Positions 45,609 through 54,709 of a DNA stretch of 64,000 bases are shown here, in pieces. Positions within the stretch are counted from its first letter, which is position 1. Every line of letters begins with the position of its first letter. Under the pieces are notes generated by a model. It did not search any database. It saw only the letters and a program-made list of their open reading frames with translations, and had not been told where the DNA came from. The position numbers and the translations under genes were made by a program. This DNA is from Aquirufa nivalisilvae. GTDB lineage: Bacteria > Bacteroidota > Bacteroidia > Cytophagales > Spirosomataceae. The DNA is taken from NCBI RefSeq assembly GCF_004307455.1, contig NZ_SEWX01000005.1, positions 682,001-746,000 of the forward strand. Reading direction: 5' to 3'.

Positions 45609-46148
45609 ATGACTCGTAAGCTGATTTTATCAAGCCCATTATTAGAAATAACCATATCTAGGTTATGCCAAGAGCTCATTGAAAATCAAATTCAAGGCAT
45701 TGAAACGGTAATTTTAGGCCTTCAGCCTAGAGGAATATACTTCGCCGAAAGAATTGCCAAAGAATTAAGCAAACATCTTCCTGAAGCACCCCAAATAGGT
45801 CAGTTAGATGCTACATTCTATCGAGATGATTTTAGAAGAAGAGATACCGTTGCTCCTAATAGCACGCATATCCCTTTTATCATTGAAAATAAACGGGTTA
45901 TCTTAGTGGATGACGTGCTTGCAACAGGCCGTATGGTACGCGCAGCACTTGACGCCATGACTGCATTTGGTAGACCTGCTAAAGTAGAACTTTGCGTATT
46001 AATTGATCGAATTTACAACCGAGATTTGCCTATTAATGCTGACTATATTGGTAAAAGTGTAAATACACTTTCAACCGAAAAAGTACTGGTTGAATGGACC
46101 GAACAAGGCCATGAATCAGATAAAATTTGGTTAATCACTCATCCATGA
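45609..46148 (+). CDS. pyrR: bifunctional pyr operon regulator/uracil phosphoribosyltransferase
   Basis: PyrR-type proteins are type I phosphoribosyltransferases; in Firmicutes they attenuate pyr operons by binding mRNA. This 179-residue protein has the PRPP loop VILVDDVLATGR (97-108), the VILGLQPRGIYFAERI segment near 35-49 and the FYRDDF loop. It begins a two-gene pyrimidine operon with pyrB, 10 bases downstream. I see no PyrR-binding attenuator hairpin ahead of pyrB or pyrR, so a regulatory role here is uncertain. Confidence 0.92.
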   Translation: MTRKLILSSPLLEITISRLCQELIENQIQGIETVILGLQPRGIYFAERIAKELSKHLPEAPQIGQLDATFYRDDFRRRDTVAPNSTHIPFIIENKRVILVDDVLATGRMVRAALDAMTAFGRPAKVELCVLIDRIYNRDLPINADYIGKSVNTLSTEKVLVEWTEQGHESDKIWLITHP

Positions 46149-46158
46149 TGAAATAAAT

Positions 46159-47076
46159 ATGTTGAAATCGCCACATTTATTAGGAATAAAAGACCTGGAT
46201 GCAGAATCCATTGACCTGATAGTAAAAACGGCCAAAGAATTTAAAGAGGTCCTAAACCGACCTATTAAAAAAGTGCCTTCTTTACGTGATGTGACCATTG
46301 CCAATGTGTTTTTCGAGAATTCTACTCGGACTCGTCTTTCCTTTGAGCTAGCAGAAAAAAGACTTTCTGCCGATACCATTAATTTCTCAGCTTCAGGAAG
46401 TTCCGTTAAAAAAGGAGAAACCTTACTAGATACGGTCAACAATATTTTGGCCATGAAGGTGGACATGATTGTCATGCGACATGCCAGCCCAGGTGCTCCA
46501 CATTATTTATCCAAGCACATAAAAGCCAATATCATCAATGCAGGGGACGGTACACATGAGCACCCGACACAAGCATTGTTAGATACCTTTTCACTTAGAG
46601 AAAAACTGGGTGATTTAGCGGGCAAAAAAATAGCCATCATTGGTGACATCTTACACTCTCGAGTGGCCCTTTCCAATATTTATGCCTTGAAAAAACAAGG
46701 AGCCCAAGTTAGACTTTGTGGACCAAGCACTTTGATCCCTAAGCACATACAGAGTCTAGGCGTGGAAGTATCTCATGATGTGAAAGACACGCTAGCTTGG
46801 TGCGATGCTGCCAATGTCTTGAGAATTCAATTAGAACGTCAACAAATCAAGTATTTCCCTTCGCTTCGAGAATATGCCCAATTCTTTGGAATCACGAGAA
46901 AAATGCTGGATGAATTGCCAAAGGAAATTGTCTTGATGCACCCAGGCCCTATCAATCGAGGTGTGGAACTAAGTTCCGATGCCGCCGATTCTCCCCATTC
47001 CATCATCTTAGATCAAGTAGAAAATGGAGTCGCAGTAAGAATGGCCGTGCTGTATTTACTGGCTTCCCGCGCTTAA
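46159..47076 (+). CDS. pyrB: aspartate carbamoyltransferase catalytic subunit
   Basis: PyrB condenses carbamoyl phosphate and aspartate in pyrimidine synthesis. The 305-residue protein shows the carbamoyl-phosphate loop FENSTRTRLSFE (52-63), GTHEHPTQALLDT, and the aspartate-side HPGPINRGVEL. No pyrI regulatory subunit follows. It is translated 10 bases after pyrR, and its end overlaps the converging glycosyltransferase gene by 21 bases. Confidence 0.96.
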   Translation: MLKSPHLLGIKDLDAESIDLIVKTAKEFKEVLNRPIKKVPSLRDVTIANVFFENSTRTRLSFELAEKRLSADTINFSASGSSVKKGETLLDTVNNILAMKVDMIVMRHASPGAPHYLSKHIKANIINAGDGTHEHPTQALLDTFSLREKLGDLAGKKIAIIGDILHSRVALSNIYALKKQGAQVRLCGPSTLIPKHIQSLGVEVSHDVKDTLAWCDAANVLRIQLERQQIKYFPSLREYAQFFGITRKMLDELPKEIVLMHPGPINRGVELSSDAADSPHSIILDQVENGVAVRMAVLYLLASRA

Positions 47077-48078
47077 ATATTCTTGATATGCCTGAAAAAT
47101 GGCATTTGCCTCAATGCCTTCTCCGCAAGCATAATGTCCTAAAGGACAATTCTTTTTCCCGTGGTCACCACATGGTCTACAGGTTAATGCCGCTTTTGTT
47201 TCAACAATTCGATTCCAATCAGCTAGCGGTCCAAAGCCAAAAGATGGAACAGTAGAACAATAAACTGCGACAGTTGGTACATTTTCTGCCGAACAAATAT
47301 GCATGGGACCTGAATCGTTCACAAAGCTCATCTTACTTTGCTGAAATATATAAGCTGAAGCCAATAAAGGATGCTTACCCGTTTCATTTAATATCACTCG
47401 ATTACTTCCTTGAAATGCTTCGGCAATTTGATTGGATAAATCAATTTCTCCTGGCGAGCCCATCAACACAACCACTTGATCTTGAGGCAAGAGTTGAATA
47501 AATTCGATCCAAATTCGGATAGGTAAACGCTTGGTTTCCCAAACACTCCCTGGAGAAATACAGATGTATTCCTTCTTTCTCATTTCAGGCCCTAAACCTA
47601 TATCTGCTGCTTTTAAACAAGGTCTATACACCTTCCCTCCTAACCAAGATTGGACTAAGGCTGTATTTCTTTCTACTTCATGAACCCCTGTCCCCCATTC
47701 ATGTTTAACCTTCTCGGTAAAAAATAATGACAAAGGATTTTTATCAAAGCCAACAACTCGCTTGGCCCCAATATTTAAACTTAACAGTCCCATGCCAAAA
47801 AAACGTTGAATGACAAAAACTGCATCAAAATGCTCGGAGCTCAGATCATGACGTAATTCCAACCAAGAAGACCATTTTTTTGATTTATCGTAGGTCCAAA
47901 CTCGTCGCAAGTTAGGATAAGGATAGGCCTTAAAAAGACTTTCATTTCCCTTTCTAACTAAAATGTGGATTTCTGTATCTGGAGATTCATTTCGAATCTT
48001 CTCTAATAAAGCAGTAGCTAATACAGCATCCCCTAAAAAAGCTGTTTGAATCAAAAGGACTTTGGAATGCTCAAGCAT
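47056..48078 (-). CDS. glycosyltransferase family 9 (heptosyltransferase-like)
   Basis: The 340-residue protein has the GT9 two-Rossmann plan: N-terminal LLIQTAFLGDAVLATALL, mid-protein CISPGSVWETKRLP for the nucleotide-sugar side and the C-terminal FVNDSGPMHICSA motif. Such enzymes add heptose or related sugars to the lipopolysaccharide core. Unusually, the C-terminus is cysteine-rich (CRPCGDHGKKNCPLGHYAC), as seen in some Bacteroidota GT9 proteins. It is transcribed away from the M16 gene and overlaps pyrB by 21 bases. Confidence 0.88.
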   Translation of the reverse strand: MLEHSKVLLIQTAFLGDAVLATALLEKIRNESPDTEIHILVRKGNESLFKAYPYPNLRRVWTYDKSKKWSSWLELRHDLSSEHFDAVFVIQRFFGMGLLSLNIGAKRVVGFDKNPLSLFFTEKVKHEWGTGVHEVERNTALVQSWLGGKVYRPCLKAADIGLGPEMRKKEYICISPGSVWETKRLPIRIWIEFIQLLPQDQVVVLMGSPGEIDLSNQIAEAFQGSNRVILNETGKHPLLASAYIFQQSKMSFVNDSGPMHICSAENVPTVAVYCSTVPSFGFGPLADWNRIVETKAALTCRPCGDHGKKNCPLGHYACGEGIEANAIFQAYQEYLSAGSQ

Positions 48079-48144
48079 AGAAAAAAATGAATGAAATGGC
48101 CATAAAATTAGTTAAATTTGGGACATTTTTATCCAATTGACTAC

Positions 48145-49374
48145 ATGAATTCGATTCAAACCCGAACGCTTTCCAATGGCATTATCCTTGTCCACCGACA
48201 AGTTGTACATACAGAAATTTCGCATGTAGGCATCATGCTAGACATAGGTAGTCGAGATGAAAATGACTCCGAGCAAGGTCTGGCTCATTTTTGGGAGCAC
48301 ATGGCATTTAAAGGCACTCAAAAGAAAAATAATATACAGATTATCAATCGTTTAGAAATTATCGGAGGAGAATTAAATGCCTACACCACCAAAGAAAAGA
48401 TTTGTTTTCATGCCTCCGTTTTAAGTCCCTATTATGAACGAGCTTTAGAATTATTAGCTGATATCACCTTTCATTCTACTTTCCCTCAAAAGGAATTAGA
48501 AAAGGAGCGCAGTGTCATTTTGGAAGAAATGTCCATGTATTATGATTCTCCAGAAGATGCTATTCAAGACGATTTCGACGAATTATTGTTCCCCAATCAT
48601 TCTCTAGGAATGAATATTTTGGGAACGAATGAAACCGTTCAACGTTTTCAACAATCCGATTTGATTCAGTTCATTGAGAGAAATGTGGATACATCGCGCA
48701 TCGTATTTTCATCCATCGGAAAATTACCTCATGATAAAGTTTTTGCTTGGGCAGAAAAACATTTGGGACATATTGAAGCAAAAAAACAACAGTTAAAACG
48801 CATTCAGCCAAGCTTAATGCTTCCTGAAAGAAAAGTCGTGAAAAGAGGCGTGACCCAATCTCACGTGGCATTAGGTAGGCAATCTTATGCCTTAGCTAAT
48901 CCCAATCGGATGGCCTTTTTTACCTTGATAAATCTTTTAGGAGGACCAGGAATGAACTCCTTATTAAACGTTTCCGTCAGAGAAAGACATGGATTAGTCT
49001 ATTCCATTGAAGCTAGCTTTACATCCTATATTGATTCCGGTTTTTGGGCTATTTACTTTGGTACAGAACCTAATCAAGTAAATAAATCCATCAAGTTAAT
49101 TATGAGGGAGTTCGAAAAGCTTCAGCAAAAAGCTTTGTCAGGTCCTGCCTTGCAAAAAATCAAGTCGCAACTAAAAGGTCAATTAGCCATGGCAGAAGAA
49201 GGTAATTTAAACTTCATGCTTATGATGGCTAAAAACTTACTTGATCGAGAGAAAATTGAAAGTTTGGATGAATTATTCCTACAAATTGATGCCATTACTT
49301 CGGATAAGTTACAAACCTTAGCACAAGAGATGTTTGTGCCAGATCAGCTTAGTTACCTAATCTTTGAACCTTAA
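48145..49374 (+). CDS. M16-family zinc peptidase
   Basis: From the ATG at 48145 the protein has 409 residues, the length of a single processing-peptidase-like half-pair unit. The inverted zinc motif HFWEHMAFKGT (HxxEH) lies near residues 50-60, followed about 75 residues later by the conserved Glu of ERSVILEEMSMY. The C-terminal half contains the R/Y pair region RERHGLVYSIEASF. There is no signal peptide, so it is cytoplasmic or membrane-associated. A -7-like TAAATTTG lies at 48113-48120. hemW follows after 8 bases. Confidence 0.93.
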   Translation: MNSIQTRTLSNGIILVHRQVVHTEISHVGIMLDIGSRDENDSEQGLAHFWEHMAFKGTQKKNNIQIINRLEIIGGELNAYTTKEKICFHASVLSPYYERALELLADITFHSTFPQKELEKERSVILEEMSMYYDSPEDAIQDDFDELLFPNHSLGMNILGTNETVQRFQQSDLIQFIERNVDTSRIVFSSIGKLPHDKVFAWAEKHLGHIEAKKQQLKRIQPSLMLPERKVVKRGVTQSHVALGRQSYALANPNRMAFFTLINLLGGPGMNSLLNVSVRERHGLVYSIEASFTSYIDSGFWAIYFGTEPNQVNKSIKLIMREFEKLQQKALSGPALQKIKSQLKGQLAMAEEGNLNFMLMMAKNLLDREKIESLDELFLQIDAITSDKLQTLAQEMFVPDQLSYLIFEP

Positions 49375-49382
49375 GGAATCCC

Positions 49383-50507
49383 TTGCATCTGTACCTACAC
49401 ATTCCCTTTTGTCGACAAGCATGCCACTACTGTGACTTTCACTTTTCGACGGTACTTTCTCAAAGAGAGGTGATGGTAAATGCTATGGTGCAGGAATTAG
49501 AAATACAAAAAGACTATTTAAGTAATAAGCAAATTGATACCATATATTTAGGAGGGGGTACTCCTTCTCTATTATCTGAATTTCAATTAAATCAGCTTTT
49601 TGATAAAATCAATCAACTATATTCAATCAACCCAGGTGCTGAAATTACCTTGGAAGCAAATCCCGAAGATTTGAGCAAGGAATATATCCAACAGGTAAAA
49701 AAAATTGGGATAAACCGATTAAGTGTTGGCATTCAGACATTTAATAATTCAAGTCTAAAACACCTACACCGAAACCACAGCAGCGAGCAATCGATAGAAG
49801 CGATAAAGAAGGCTCAAGATTTGGGCTTAAAAAACATGAGCATAGATATCATTTATGGCCTAAAGGACCATAATTTGTCTGATACAGAGTTTGACATTCA
49901 ACAAGCTATTTCACTAAATGTTGATCATATATCAGCTTATAGTTTGACCATTGAGCCCAGAACCGTATTTGGAAAACAAAAAGATAAAGGCTTGCTCAAA
50001 GAAACACCAGATAATCAAATGGCTGCTCATTTTGAATTAAGTCACCAGCTATTACAATCTGCTGGTTTCGAAGCTTATGAAGTTTCCAATTTTGCCAAAA
50101 ACAAGCGTTATTCCAAACACAATTCGAGCTATTGGAACCAAGAAGAATACCTAGGAATTGGTCCTTCTGCTCATAGTTTTAATTACCATAGCCGCCAATG
50201 GAATGTTGCTAATAACAAATCCTATTTATTAGCCATAGAGCAAGGGAACCCCTATTTTGAAGTAGAACATCTGAGTCCTGAAAATCGCATTAATGAATAC
50301 ATCATGACCCGATTAAGAACAATGTGGGGCCTGGATTTGGCATATTTGAAACAGTCAATCGAAGAAATAAACCAAAGCTTCCCGATCGTAGAAATTAATG
50401 AATGGAAAGAAAGACAATGGGCAAAAGAAATAGATGGATTTTTAATCTTAACAGAGTCAGGGAAACTCATTGCAGATAAATTGAGTAGTGATATTTTTCT
50501 AATTTAA
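49383..50507 (+). CDS. hemW: radical-SAM heme chaperone HemW
   Basis: The protein begins at a TTG codon (49383); no ATG exists before the iron-sulfur motif, and MHLYLHIPFC is the standard HemW N-terminus. The 374-residue protein carries the CxxxCxxC cluster motif (Cys10, 14, 17 in CRQACHYC), GGGTPSLLS, and the C-terminal HemN domain (EYLGIGPSAHSF). HemW is a heme chaperone related to coproporphyrinogen oxidase HemN but has no oxidase role; the CxxxCxxC-x2-F form separates the two. It is co-transcribed with the M16 gene. Confidence 0.93.
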   Translation: MHLYLHIPFCRQACHYCDFHFSTVLSQREVMVNAMVQELEIQKDYLSNKQIDTIYLGGGTPSLLSEFQLNQLFDKINQLYSINPGAEITLEANPEDLSKEYIQQVKKIGINRLSVGIQTFNNSSLKHLHRNHSSEQSIEAIKKAQDLGLKNMSIDIIYGLKDHNLSDTEFDIQQAISLNVDHISAYSLTIEPRTVFGKQKDKGLLKETPDNQMAAHFELSHQLLQSAGFEAYEVSNFAKNKRYSKHNSSYWNQEEYLGIGPSAHSFNYHSRQWNVANNKSYLLAIEQGNPYFEVEHLSPENRINEYIMTRLRTMWGLDLAYLKQSIEEINQSFPIVEINEWKERQWAKEIDGFLILTESGKLIADKLSSDIFLI

Positions 50508-50562
50508 ACCTGCATTTCAATTAAGATTGTATTTTTGTAATCTGTAATACCTCAACATCTCA

Positions 50563-51357
50563 ATGGCAAAAAGAATTGACTTAACGAAAGAAGCGCGCCT
50601 AGCCACAAAATCGTCTAAATTCGGAAAAGTTAATTCTAGTTCAAGTGCTAAATCTAGAAGTATCTTCAAAAAGTACCTCATTAAGTTGGCTTGGTTTGTT
50701 TTTTATGCATGGATTGCCTCATTGGTGATGATCGTTTTATTGAAATTTCTTCCCATATACTTTACTCCTACCATGGCTAGCCGTAAAATTGATGCGATCA
50801 TGGAAGGCAAGCCTAGTAAAATTTATTCCAATTGGACTTCCTATTCAGAAATTGATAAAAACTGCGCTTTGGCAGTAATTGCATCTGAAGATCAGCTTTT
50901 CCCAGAGCATAATGGATTTGATTTTGAAGCCATGTGGGGTGCCATGCGCCATAATATGAAAGGGAAACGTATCAAAGGTGCGAGCACTATTTCTCAACAA
51001 GTTGCCAAAAATGTCTTCTTATGGCAAGGAAGAAGCTACCTTAGAAAAGGATTAGAGGCCTATTTTACCTTCATGATTGAATTAATCTGGGGCAAACAAA
51101 GAATACTAGAAGTCTATCTCAATGTGGCTGAAACTGGTAAAATGACCTTTGGAGTTGAAGCAGCATGTCGAAAGTTCTATGGTCATTCTGCCTCAGAGGT
51201 GAGTCGTGCCGAAGCTGCCAGAATAGCCGCCGTTTTACCCAATCCCATTCGTTTTTCCATTCAAAACCCATCAAACTACGTACAACGTAGAAGTAATACC
51301 ATCCAACGACAAATGCGCATGCTTGGGGGTAAAAAATTTGTTAGTCAGATTGATTAA
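50563..51357 (+). CDS. mtgA: monofunctional peptidoglycan glycosyltransferase
   Basis: MtgA polymerises lipid II into glycan strands. The 264-residue protein has a Lys/Ser-rich cytoplasmic start, one membrane anchor (about 38-62) and a GT51 domain. That domain shows catalytic Glu109 in IASEDQLFPEH, GASTISQQVAKN as motif 2, and GKQRILEVYLN as motif 4. No transpeptidase domain follows, so it is monofunctional. A -7-like TATTTTTG lies at 50530-50537. Confidence 0.95.
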   Translation: MAKRIDLTKEARLATKSSKFGKVNSSSSAKSRSIFKKYLIKLAWFVFYAWIASLVMIVLLKFLPIYFTPTMASRKIDAIMEGKPSKIYSNWTSYSEIDKNCALAVIASEDQLFPEHNGFDFEAMWGAMRHNMKGKRIKGASTISQQVAKNVFLWQGRSYLRKGLEAYFTFMIELIWGKQRILEVYLNVAETGKMTFGVEAACRKFYGHSASEVSRAEAARIAAVLPNPIRFSIQNPSNYVQRRSNTIQRQMRMLGGKKFVSQID

Positions 51358-51374
51358 TAGCCGAAATCCATTGG

Positions 51375-51701
51375 TTATAACTCAGAACTAGGATCCCAAA
51401 AATGTAGGTGAAAATTCACAATTTTGTCATCTTTCACCTGAATTCCTTCCGCTTCCAAAAGTTCTTGCATCCGATTCCCTCCAAAGAAATTTTTACCGGT
51501 TAATAAACCATTTCGATTCACCACACGATGAGCAGGAACATTTTCCAATGTGTGGGAAGCATTCATAGCCCAACCCACCATTCTTGCGCCACCCTTCATC
51601 CCTAAATATGCTGCTATAGCTCCATAGGAAGTCACTTTTCCTTGGGGAATCAGTTGAACAACTTGATAAATTGCATCAAAGGAATTGAGATTGGCAGCCA
51701 T
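51375..51701 (-). CDS. alkyltransferase-like protein (MGMT fold lacking the acceptor cysteine)
   Basis: The protein has 108 residues from the ATG at 51701 (a GTG at 51710 adds three). It is the DNA-binding domain of O6-alkylguanine transferase: VVQLIPQGKVTSYGAIAAYL, ARMVGWAMNA, then PAHRVVNRNG. The acceptor site PCHR is PAHR here, so it cannot accept an alkyl group. This marks the ATL group, which flags O6-alkylguanine lesions for nucleotide excision repair. It converges on mtgA, 17 bases away. Confidence 0.9.
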   Translation of the reverse strand: MAANLNSFDAIYQVVQLIPQGKVTSYGAIAAYLGMKGGARMVGWAMNASHTLENVPAHRVVNRNGLLTGKNFFGGNRMQELLEAEGIQVKDDKIVNFHLHFWDPSSEL

Positions 51702-51713
51702 TTTTAACACATT

Positions 51714-51762
51714 AACTTATACACGATCAATTATAACTTGTAATTGATAACTCAAAATTTAC
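51714..51762. repeat. degenerate AANTTAT heptad repeat, about 7 units
   Basis: The units are AACTTAT, ACACGAT, CAATTAT, AACTTGT, AATTGAT, AACTCAA and AATTTAC. The array fills the gap between the DUF3109 stop codon and the start of the alkyltransferase-like gene. It is weaker than the arrays at 7221 and 44051. Confidence 0.4.
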
Positions 51763-52334
51763 TTCTCTTCTTTCCTCTCCTCTATTTCTTTCTCCAACTC
51801 ACTGTACCATTTCTCACCAAATTTACGGATTAAGGGTTCTTTCAAGAATTTATAAATCGGTACTCCTAATTGTTTACCATGAGAACAAGCATCAGAACAG
51901 ATGCTCCAGCGATCATAATTTAATGCCTGATACTCTGCTAATTTAGCAATTCGAATGGGGTATAAATGACAAGAAATAGGTTTTCTAAAGTCAATCTTTC
52001 CATCAAAAAAAGCTTGTTCAATACCACACTTCAGGTATTTTTTATCATCGTAAATGGCATACACACATTCTCTTCCTTCAATAACTGGCGTTGAAAAATC
52101 GCCATCCTCATCTTTGACCCATGTCCCTACTTTTTCAATGACAGCTTTACCTTCCTCCGATAAATAAGGAGCTATTTGCTCCTGAATACTTTCTATTATA
52201 GCCAGTTCATCTTCTTCTAAGGGTGCTCCTAAATCACCTTCCACGCAGCATGCACCTTTACACTTACTTAAATCACATACAAAAAATTCATCGGCTACAT
52301 CTTCACTGATAACGGTATCGTCAATTAAAATCAT
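51759..52334 (-). CDS. DUF3109 cysteine-rich protein
   Basis: The 191-residue protein matches DUF3109, common in Bacteroidota. Cysteines cluster as CDLSKCKGACC near the N-terminus, then singly in GRECVYAI, LKCGIEQ, SCHLYPIRI and SICSDAC. Together they could hold an iron-sulfur or zinc site, as in the related YkgJ family. Function is unknown. A promoter-like TACCTTTG lies just upstream. Confidence 0.85.
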   Translation of the reverse strand: MILIDDTVISEDVADEFFVCDLSKCKGACCVEGDLGAPLEEDELAIIESIQEQIAPYLSEEGKAVIEKVGTWVKDEDGDFSTPVIEGRECVYAIYDDKKYLKCGIEQAFFDGKIDFRKPISCHLYPIRIAKLAEYQALNYDRWSICSDACSHGKQLGVPIYKFLKEPLIRKFGEKWYSELEKEIEERKEEK

Positions 52335-52350
52335 TTTTTTCTATTTTTCA

Positions 52351-52386
52351 CAAAGGTAAAGATATTCGCAAGCTCTTAAAACAAAA
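52351..52386 (-). promoter_or_regulatory. promoter of DUF3109 gene, TACCTTTG -7 box
   Basis: TACCTTTG (52358-52351 on the minus strand) is exact. The nearest TTTTG lies 23 bases further upstream (about 52385-52382), at the long end of the allowed spacing. Confidence 0.45.
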
Positions 52387-52492
52387 GGAGAATTAGCAAT
52401 AATCCTATTTTAAAACCGTTAAATGAGAATATTTGGTAATTTTACATAAAATAGGCTTTAAAAGCTCTCATTGCTTTGTTATCCCATTACGT

Positions 52493-54067
52493 ATGAATCA
52501 AAAAAAGCTACTATTTCTTTTTTTGTTGTTTGTAAGCTGTTCATTAATCTCTGTACATGCTATCACACGTCCTGACACCTTAAGTCTGGGCAATTTACGT
52601 GTGGCTATCCATCCTTCTGCCAAACCCATTTTAGAAAAAGAATGGGCCATGCTTGGCGCCAACAAGAAATTTGTTGGGATGATGAAAGAGAAAATGCGGC
52701 TATTTTTTCCATTGATTGAGCCCATTTTGAAAGAGGGTAATATACCCGATGATTTTAAATACTTATGCGTTCAAGAAAGTTCATTGAACCCCAATGCCGT
52801 TTCTACTTCCAATGCCGTAGGTTATTGGCAATTTAAATTAGAAACAGCCAAGGACGTTGGCTTAAAAGTGAATAAAGAAGTAGACGAAAGGCGCCACATA
52901 ATGGAAGCTACCAAGGGAGCTGTCAATTACTTGAGTCGAAATAATACCGTATTAGATAACTGGTTAAGCACCTTGCTTTCCTACCGATTAGGGTTAGGCA
53001 CCTTAAAAAAAATGCCTTTAGCAACAGACTGGCTCGGAAAATCCCTGATTGAGGTTGATTCAAGTACCGACTGGTACGTGTTACGTTTTTTAGCCTACAA
53101 ACATTTTTGGGAAACAGAATTACAATTGAATTCTCAAGAAGTAGCCACTGATTCTCCTAGCATGATCACCTATAAACAGGTAAAAGGCAAAAACCTGATG
53201 GAATTATCTGATGAATGGAAAGTTAGTTACGATGATTTGAAAAAATACAATTCTTGGGTATTAAAGGACTGGGTGCCCGATGATAAGGAATATACACTGT
53301 ATCATCCCTCCAATATTTCTATTTTTGAATCCAAAGGAAATGTAAGTTTAGCCGCTCAAAGCTCCGCTCTAATAGCCTCGAATGACACCAATAAACTATA
53401 TGTGGAAACAGAAATTCCACAAGAAGCATTATACCCAAAGAAAAAACATAAACCCATTTTAAGCGATAAAGTAGAAACTCGTTTTCATACCGTTGAATCT
53501 GGCGAAAGTCTAAGTTCCATTGCGCGCAAATTTGAAATGAAATTGCCCGAATTATTAAAACTGAACGATTTAGAAATGAGCTCAGTAATTAGTTTAGGTC
53601 AAAAAATCAAAATAGTTCGCAAAATACCTATGCTGGAATTAATTGCAGAGCAATTGGATGAAAAAGCAAAAAAAGCCCCTGTTAAAGTCGTTGAATCTAA
53701 AGAGAAACAAGAAGAAGCTATCGTTGAAGAACCTAAAGTAACGATCAAAAGTACAGGGAGTTCGATTTACATTGACCCTGCCGTAAGTAGAGAAATTACG
53801 ATCCGATCGGATGCTCCCGAAAAAGAAAAAAAATCTGAAGTGAAAGTAATGGAGGAGACCCCAAAAACTTCACTCGTAAAAACCCTTGCAACAGTAGAAA
53901 CTAAAACGACACCTGCTAGCCCCAAATTTCATCAAGTGAAAGCCGGAGAAACATTATTTAGAATTGCTTCTCAATACGGCATAAGTGTTCAAAAGTTATC
54001 CGATTGGAATAAATTAGGCAAAAAACCAACGATTCAAGTAGGTCAAAAATTGAAAATTCAGCCTTAA
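52493..54067 (+). CDS. lytic transglycosylase with two LysM domains (MltD-like)
   Basis: From the ATG at 52493 the protein has 524 residues and a signal peptide (about 1-23). An SLT domain (about 65-200) has catalytic Glu95 in LCVQESSLNP and SNAVGYWQF after it. Two LysM peptidoglycan-binding domains follow: FHTVESGESLSSIARKF near 352-397 and FHQVKAGETLFRIASQYG near 479-524. Between the LysM domains lies a Lys/Glu/Pro-rich linker. It cleaves peptidoglycan glycan strands in the periplasm. Its end overlaps the converging methyltransferase gene by 4 bases. Confidence 0.93.
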   Translation: MNQKKLLFLFLLFVSCSLISVHAITRPDTLSLGNLRVAIHPSAKPILEKEWAMLGANKKFVGMMKEKMRLFFPLIEPILKEGNIPDDFKYLCVQESSLNPNAVSTSNAVGYWQFKLETAKDVGLKVNKEVDERRHIMEATKGAVNYLSRNNTVLDNWLSTLLSYRLGLGTLKKMPLATDWLGKSLIEVDSSTDWYVLRFLAYKHFWETELQLNSQEVATDSPSMITYKQVKGKNLMELSDEWKVSYDDLKKYNSWVLKDWVPDDKEYTLYHPSNISIFESKGNVSLAAQSSALIASNDTNKLYVETEIPQEALYPKKKHKPILSDKVETRFHTVESGESLSSIARKFEMKLPELLKLNDLEMSSVISLGQKIKIVRKIPMLELIAEQLDEKAKKAPVKVVESKEKQEEAIVEEPKVTIKSTGSSIYIDPAVSREITIRSDAPEKEKKSEVKVMEETPKTSLVKTLATVETKTTPASPKFHQVKAGETLFRIASQYGISVQKLSDWNKLGKKPTIQVGQKLKIQP

Positions 54068-54705
54068 CTTTTCTTTTTAAGAATTAAAAGACCATCTCTT
54101 AAAGGAAGTAGTAGATTTTCTACTCGTGGATCATCTAAACATTTTTGATTAAAATCTCTCAATGCTTGAGTCGATTTATCTTTGGCTGATTCATCGACTA
54201 CCTTTCCACTCCAAAGGACATTATCTACGATGATTAAACCTCCTTTTCTTACCTTATCCACGACAAGATCAAAATATAAGGTATAGTTACGTTTATCTGC
54301 ATCAATAAAGACTAAATCTATTTCTTCTTGGATCTTTGGAATTTCATCTTTGGCGTCAGCAATTCGGTAATCTATTTGTGAGCTTAGCTGAGATTTTTCT
54401 AAGAAAGACCGAGTAAAGCGCTCCAATTCTTCATTGACATCTATGGTAATTAATTTACCAGAGGGCGCTAAGCCTTCTGCTAAGCAAAGAGCTGAATAAC
54501 CTGTGTAAGTGCCAATTTCTAGGATTAAATTAGGTTGAAGTAAGGAAGAGATGAGCGCCAAAAATCGTCCTTGTAAATGCCCAGATAACATCCTAGGTTG
54601 TAAGACTTGTGCGTGAGTCTCACGATCTAGGCGCTTCAACAAATCACTTTCAGGCTCAGTAAATGCCCTAGAATAAGCATCAATAGCTGGATCTATGAAT
54701 TCCAT
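54064..54705 (-). CDS. class I SAM-dependent O-methyltransferase (COMT-like)
   Basis: The 213-residue protein matches the catechol/caffeoyl-CoA O-methyltransferase-like family. Motif I is LEIGTYTGYSALCLAEGL (about 63-80), the metal-binding block is LVFIDADKRNY, and IIVDNVLWSGKV follows. The methyl acceptor is unknown. It lies 4 bases after the next methyltransferase gene, so the two are co-transcribed. Confidence 0.92.
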   Translation of the reverse strand: MEFIDPAIDAYSRAFTEPESDLLKRLDRETHAQVLQPRMLSGHLQGRFLALISSLLQPNLILEIGTYTGYSALCLAEGLAPSGKLITIDVNEELERFTRSFLEKSQLSSQIDYRIADAKDEIPKIQEEIDLVFIDADKRNYTLYFDLVVDKVRKGGLIIVDNVLWSGKVVDESAKDKSTQALRDFNQKCLDDPRVENLLLPLRDGLLILKKKS

Positions 54706-54709
54706 GGTA

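Noticed and set aside
45570..46160. PyrR attenuator RNA
   Set aside because: No antiterminator/terminator pair is visible ahead of pyrR or between pyrR and pyrB.
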